Assembly: GCA_009760855.2 (NCBI GenBank)
Contig: WPIO01000023.1
Span: 1,429,501 to 1,493,500 of the forward strand
Reading direction: 5' to 3'
DNA from: Cristatella mucedo
Lineage: Eukaryota; Bryozoa; Phylactolaemata; Cristatellidae
DNA length: 64,000 nucleotides
A model generated the notes under the pieces. The model saw nothing but the letters and a program-made list of their open reading frames with translations, made no database searches and was not told the DNA's origin. Shown in pieces: positions 58,374-64,000 of the stretch. Numbering within the stretch: the first letter of the stretch is position 1; each line of letters opens with the position of its first letter. The position numbers were made by a program, and so were the translations under genes.

Positions 58374-58921
58374 TGTGACAGCCCTCCGCACGACCTGTCG
58401 TCGGGCTGGGTAGCGCGACCGAGCAACAAGTCTGCTGGCTCCAACACCAAAACCTTTATTCCACGCAACGCCAGCCAAGCCCAGTCTATAAACACACTAG
58501 ACGGCTGCCGGCGTCGAAGGCTCTTTCCCTCCCCTCCTCCGGCAACCCTTATATTCCATGCATGCGTTGTTTTTCGCACTGTCGGGCCATTGTTCGTTCC
58601 GAACCTGCCCGACAGCTGGCGGCAGTTTGTGGTAGATTGATGTACCCACAGATGCCGCCAATGCATGGCTTTTGTCAGGACTGCCGAGTCATCGTCTGCC
58701 CATCCACCGGTCGTGAGCTTGCGGCTTCGTAGGCAGCCTGAGAGCCCTCGCGAGGTCTCCACCCAGTGCTCGCAGGCTGCAAGCGTCGTGTTCTTCCACA
58801 AACCCATGTAGATCCGATCCGGCGCTAAATAATACTGGTAACTGCGATCATCATTCTAGCGGTTCTGCCATTGATAGTGGTTTCAAATACCGCAATAAAG
58901 ATATATTAGTTTGTTGTCACA
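58374..58921 (-). mobile_element. Candidate solo LTR, 548 bp
   Basis: Ends TGTGACAGCC and TTGTTGTCACA, sharing a 7-base inverted TGTGACA. On the minus strand GGAATATAAGGG, TTTATAGAC and GTGGAATAAAGG lie toward the end, an LTR-like order. Flanks (ACCC and CATC) do not match, so no target duplication is visible. Confidence 0.5.
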
Positions 58922-59639
58922 CATCTAACTGCTGATGGGTCATTAACCGCATTTTTTTTAAGAACTGTGTTGCTAACAAAAACAGACTGCGATCGTAGGC
59001 ACGAACGTGTCACTGGTGAGAAAAAGACTGTGATCGTACGCAAAGTCTAGAAGGCATTCTTTATTTTATTGCAAGGCTACAGGGCAGAAATCCTGATCAA
59101 GAGGAACACCATCTCGAAGATGACGAGTCATTCATGGGGCTACACAGACGAACTGAGAGTTAAGCACCTCCGGCTCTTTAGGCCGGTTGCACGACAAGCA
59201 TAAGATATGAGATGCCCATGTCTTTTTTTCTGACATTGCACTAAAGTGAAGAGGAAAATATGTCTTTATTGTGAGGTATTCGCTCATTAAGATTAAGAAT
59301 GCTTCCGAATTAGTGATTTGATATTTAAGCAGCATCGCCAAAACTAATTGAGAGCCCTTGCTGCTGTCTTGGCCGATTCGTCGGCACCACGCTGTTCTAG
59401 ACCAGATCAAGTTTTTGCGCCAATTTAACCCAGTGACCTGGCATAGCTGGACCACTCTGCGTTCCTCGTGCATTTAATATTCAGGCCGTTCAGCATCTAG
59501 AGGGTTTCTTATCTTTACATCATACAGAGTCATGTCGTCTGCTTCCCCCTAGCTATCGAGAATAAAATACAGTTCTGATTTGAATGTGCCTAGAAAAAAG
59601 ATTATGAGGACGTTATAAAAATGTGCTATTATTACAATT

Positions 59640-60095
59640 ACTGGAAGCAAGAAAAGTTTGCTGTGGCGTAGGGAAAGCTGAGCGGAACAGATACGTGTTT
59701 CGCTGAGACTTAAATATTGCCAAGTCAGTGTAGGTGGAGACAGATATAAACGCCGCGGCATCAACACATTTTAATTTAGTGAGAAAAATGGCAGAAATTT
59801 AGTGAGTAAAATGAAGATTGGAAGTCGAGGAGCGGGTCGTTTCAAAACACATTTAAGAAACAATAATGTCGGATAGGTTGATTGGTGCAAGCGAACGAAA
59901 CGACTTCTTGCCCAGAGAGAGGATCTTGAAGTCAATTCGATGCTTAATAGGTAAGGTCAGACAGAACTGTATTAGTGTGAGTGTGTGAGTGGTAGCTACG
60001 AAAATAGACAATTTGTGCTGCTGAGTTTGCACCAGTCGAAAATGAATGAGAGTACGGGACAGTAGTTTTGAATAAAAAGAATTGCCTAGGATCAT
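59640..60095 (-). mobile_element. LINE family C fragment
   Basis: The minus frame contains LPIKHRIDFKILSL and FRSLAPINLSDI, the RT C-terminal signature. GAGGATCTTGAAGTCAATTC matches the other two family C copies. Confidence 0.8.
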
Positions 60096-60136
60096 GTTCC
60101 AGCTTTCGCATTTACTTTCACATAGAAGACATCGCT

Positions 60137-60400
<264 letters not shown>

Positions 60401-60899
60401 CTCTCTATTTCTCTTTTTCACTGTATCTTTCCGTGCTCACCTGCACATGAGTCGGTATATGTTACTAACCAGAGGCCTTGAGTGTCTTCAAGTACACTTT
60501 TGCATGCTGGTCGAAGTATATCACACATTGCTTGTCGTTAACTCTTGGGTAATTGCTTATAATGCAGGGAGCTGTAAAGTGACTGGATAGAGATTTGATT
60601 CTTGTAGGGCTCTATGAAAGAAAATTAATGTCATTATTACGCTAAGGCTTGTCTAAAGTGGCGCTTAGCTAATGCCAATACTCCTCTAGCCTCCAGGCAG
60701 CTAAGGCTGAGATTGGTATCGCAGCTTCTACAAGATCGAGAACCTATGCTTCGCACCTTACAGAAGAAAATTATATGTCCAATCTAATAGGACAGCAACA
60801 GCTTTAAATAATCTTTAGCTTCTTCCTATTGGTTTCAGCTTGCTTAGTGTTCGCATCTGGCATTGGTCTGCTTGTGCGGTCAAATAAATAAACAAAATG

Positions 60900-63800
60900 C
60901 GGGCGAACCCCTCGGAGGATTCGTAAAGCGAAACCGCGGAGAGATATCGTAGCGCCCAGAAGAGTGAGCGAGCGTCTCGTCGTCATCTGTTGCTCGACGT
61001 GCATCCTCCAGCACGCGATGCCCAGGCCCTGCAACTCGTCCGTTTCGATTAGTCTGCGAGCCGTCGGTGCAGACAGGTCAAGGCCGGCACGAAGCGCGCA
61101 CCTGGTTTCACTAGCAACTAGAAAAGCTAGGCGCAGGTGGGCGGCGCGAGTGGGCAGCGCTTGATCCGCTGCACTTTGCTGTGAATGCCATCGTCTAGTC
61201 ACTATCGCAGCGGCGCGGGTTTAAAAAAAAGTTACTTCGCGGGAACAGGATGGCGCGAGAGAGGAGCGATCGGTGGCGATTCACAGCCATCGTGCGACGC
61301 CCGCCGTCGTCGCGTCGGCAACCGGACCGAGTGTCCGAGCCGCGACATCTTGGCTGCAGAAGCTGCCGCTTGTACGTGCTTGTATTGCGGATGCAGTTCT
61401 CGGACGGTACCAGCCATTTTCTGCACGAGCTCCGAATGCCGAGGTCGTGAGATACGAAGGGGGCGGGGTGGCTGGAGGGGGTGCTGCAGCTGCGTCAGCA
61501 CGTCTGCAGCTCTCGATAACTCGGGCGAGTCAAGCTGCTGCGCTGAGCGGCGCGCGCAGCGTACGGTCTAATAAGTAAACAAGTCTCCTCCGGCTGGCGG
61601 ATGTTCGTACGGCAAGAACGAGGATTTCGCGACGATAGAGGATGGGCGCGCACTTCGTCTGCTTCGTAGCTTAAGTGGTGGGTGAGAGGCGGTCGAGAGC
61701 GAGAGCCTTTTGAAAGCTCTCGAGCAAAGCAGAAACGCCGCCTGCTGAGAGCTCGCGTAGCGGCAGCTGCGCTCTGCGACGCCCCGCCCCGGGGATCAGC
61801 GCCAGGAGCAGGTGTCGGAGCTAGCACCCGCTGGCTGGCCGCTAATTGCCGCGCCGCCAGCACCTCGGGGCTGCAGGACCTCTGTAAGCGGCCTCTTGCG
61901 GTGGCGACCGCGGCGGCCGGAGCGTGGCGAAATAAAGGGGGGGGGGGAGGGACGTGCTACCACATTCTTCAACGATTGCTCACGGTTTCTGGCAAACCAT
62001 CCTCTGCTTCTCTGCGGCGAATATACCGCGGGAGGCCCGGCTGACGGGTTCCCAGCTCTTTAGGCCAAGAACGCCGCGGCGCTGGAGAGATTCGTTCGAT
62101 CGGCGGCGGCGGCGTCGTCGTGCCGCGTCGCTCGTCGAACGAGGCCGGCGCCAGCCGCCGATCTTAGCTGCTCAGTTCGAGTTTCCGCTGAATGTAACGG
62201 CGAACGCTACACTGTCGCGAACCTGATGCCGGATGCTCGCGTGTGGATCTATGGCTGAGCAGATTCCGACCGGTTTACTTGCTGCAGCACCGTTCCCAAG
62301 TGCTTTCGCTCAGACGACGCTTTCTGGCACTCGCGCAACTCGTCGTCTTAGGAAGCTCGCGCGACGATGGGCGCGCGCGAGCGGGTTTCGCATCACACGG
62401 GGATGCGCTAGCGACCTGTACGCGCTGCCGCGAGCGCTCGCTCTCCAACATCTCGGTGACGCTGGCTGCATACAGCCGGCGGCGTCCGACGGTCGCCGGT
62501 AGAGCCTCGGAGCTCGGCGGCAGGTGGCTGCGATTCGCGAAGCGATCGTCTCCAGCATGTCGCGACGAAGTCATCTGGGCGTTTTGCGGAGCGAGACGTG
62601 TGCGCGCTGCGTCGGAGCCGGAGAGGATGTCTTCGCGCGTGCACAAGGACATTCCGGAGCGAGCGAGCGGGCGGGCGTGGCGATATCGGTCGCGGCTGCT
62701 GCTCCGATTAGTCCGCTCCTCTCTGGTTTCCCCGAAGAGAAGGCGTGCGGAGCGAGCGGACTCAGCAAAGGTTCGTCCAAGCTGAATGATGATAGCCGAA
62801 ATGATAGCCGAAATGATAGCCGAAATGATAGCCGAATGGCAAGCGGCGCCCTGACCGCCGGCAGCACCCGCGTCGCAGCGCGGATGCCGCCGGCGGTTGG
62901 CTGCCAGCCAAGGCAGAGGGCGCTGCACGGCCTCGCTTCTCGATCCAGGCGGCCGCCGCCGCCGTCCGTCGCTGCCCCCTCTGTCGCGCGTGCATGGCGG
63001 TCTTACCTCCGCCGGCAGCTCGCTTCCGATCGCTCCGACGCATCTTGAAAGGGACGCGACGGCGCGCATCGGTACGTGAGTTGCACGCGCTCCATCGAGT
63101 GCAACTTCGCGCGCACTCGCGCGAAGCACGATCCGAGCAGTTCGCTCCTTGGACGGCCGCCGCGGCGGCGGCCGCGCTCGGCTGAGCTCACGAGAGCGCA
63201 CGCGCCGCTCGACCGTAGGTCCCGGCCCGCGTCGTGCGGCTTCGCGACGCAGGCCTCTGTTGACGCAGCTGCTGCTTGGGTGACAGCGTTCGCGCAGAGA
63301 GGGGTGCGAGCCAAACGCAAGCATTTGCCAGCTACGCCAGAGGAGGAGCTGCTCCGGCATAGCTGGCAGATGAGATCTGGAGATAACGAGAGCCGCGCAC
63401 TCCTCTTTCGTCGCGGCGAAAGCGAGAGAGCTCGTCTATGGGAGAGATTCGAGAGCGGCGCTGCTTTGCCGTCGCCGAGGCGGCGAAGCAGCTTCCGGTT
63501 CCTGTTTTCGCCTTCTCGCGAGACACGGAGCTCGTCCGGCGCTCTGGGGCGTCCGCGGGCTCGCCGAAGCATCGCGGGCGAATGCGACGCCGAGTGGACC
63601 GGCGCTCGCTCGCCGGCGGCTCATTTGCTGCGACACGCTTCGCCGCGCTCGCTTCGCCGCGCTCGCTCCCCGGAGGAGGGCAGGAGGCGACGCGCTCAGT
63701 TCGCCGCTCGCCCGAGGAATTAATTGTCGCGCTAATTGGCAGTCCAGACGCCGCCGACTGGAGCGCTAGATTGAGCGCACCGGCCATTACCGAAGGCCAA

Positions 63801-63968
63801 ACGCTTCCATTAGGAAGAATTAGGGTACTCCCGCCGCTGCGACATTGATTTTCTCCCGCCGCGATGGCTCTCAGAAACGGAGGCTGCAAGCCAAACGCCG
63901 AACGCCGGCATTTGGCATACAATTACGCTCGCAGAGCTCCAGGTCTTGGCACGCCTTTAGAGTGAATG
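60900..63968. other. GC- and CpG-rich block, no gene recognised
   Basis: Long frames on both strands (for example 361 codons at 62275-63360 minus) are arginine/alanine/serine-rich, overlap each other and match no known domain. Possibly a CpG island or 5' region of a gene beyond the right edge. No exon of the Ig gene was found here. Confidence 0.4.
62785..62838. repeat. 12-bp tandem repeat AATGATAGCCGA
   Basis: Four to five head-to-tail copies of AATGATAGCCGA. Confidence 0.92.

Positions 63969-64000
<32 letters not shown>
63969..64000. repeat. (GA)n microsatellite at the right edge
   Basis: GA dinucleotide run cut by the window end. Confidence 0.9.

Noticed and set aside
58259-58807. 182-codon minus-strand frame
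   Set aside because: Lies mostly inside the candidate LTR and shows no domain.
62275-63360. 361-codon minus-strand frame in the GC-rich block
   Set aside because: Overlaps long frames on the other strand; Arg/Ala/Ser-rich; no motif or splice support.

Overview
This is a window of an animal nuclear genome. Genes have spliceosomal GT-AG introns, coding exons are short and widely spaced, and most of the DNA is transposon debris and microsatellite. The conserved genes (a focadhesin orthologue, a B-type cyclin, an IgLON/lachesin-like Ig gene) make it metazoan. tRNA-headed SINEs and L2/Jockey-like LINEs suggest an invertebrate, but I cannot name the phylum from sequence alone. I see no bacterial, CRISPR, rRNA or clear stand-alone tRNA gene.

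Layout. (1) 518-14728, minus strand: the N-terminal part of a focadhesin (FOCAD) orthologue. I could place thirteen exons. Their splice phases chain except at a gap after 11934 and a one-base conflict in the exon at 9560-9712. The gene runs off the left edge. (2) 14.7-17.9 kb: a 3.1-kb divergent intergenic region with a near-perfect hairpin carrying two octamer motifs. (3) 17.85-23.3 kb, plus strand: cyclin B, six coding exons, TATA box, destruction box, complete cyclin boxes, stop at 23302. (4) 24.4-32.4 kb: a transposon graveyard. It holds two decayed copies of an R2/NeSL-like RLE LINE (one split by another LINE and a SINE), a 1326-bp solo LTR and a 290-bp solo LTR, both with 4-bp target duplications. 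(5) 32.5-33.4 kb, minus: two short possible secreted-protein exons, one cysteine-rich. (6) 35.6-39.7 kb: a GC-rich block with a signal-peptide first exon (36070-36115). Its splice phase fits an Ig-domain gene whose exons lie at 55333-55433 and 56900-57101 (plus), implying a 19.2-kb first intron. (7) 39.7-64 kb: repeats, a tandem duplication, two hAT-like MITEs (one of them at 38.6 kb, in the previous block), long GA/CT tracts, and a GC-rich block at 60.9-64 kb where I recognise no gene.

Three LINE families (A, B and C below) and two tRNA-derived SINE families account for most recognisable repeats. Family A has a 3' tail with a GCGCTATATAAAT-like motif and ATT repeats. SINE-2 carries the same tail behind a tRNA-like head. 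The genes do not form a common pathway. The FOCAD/cyclin B pair is simply divergent neighbours.
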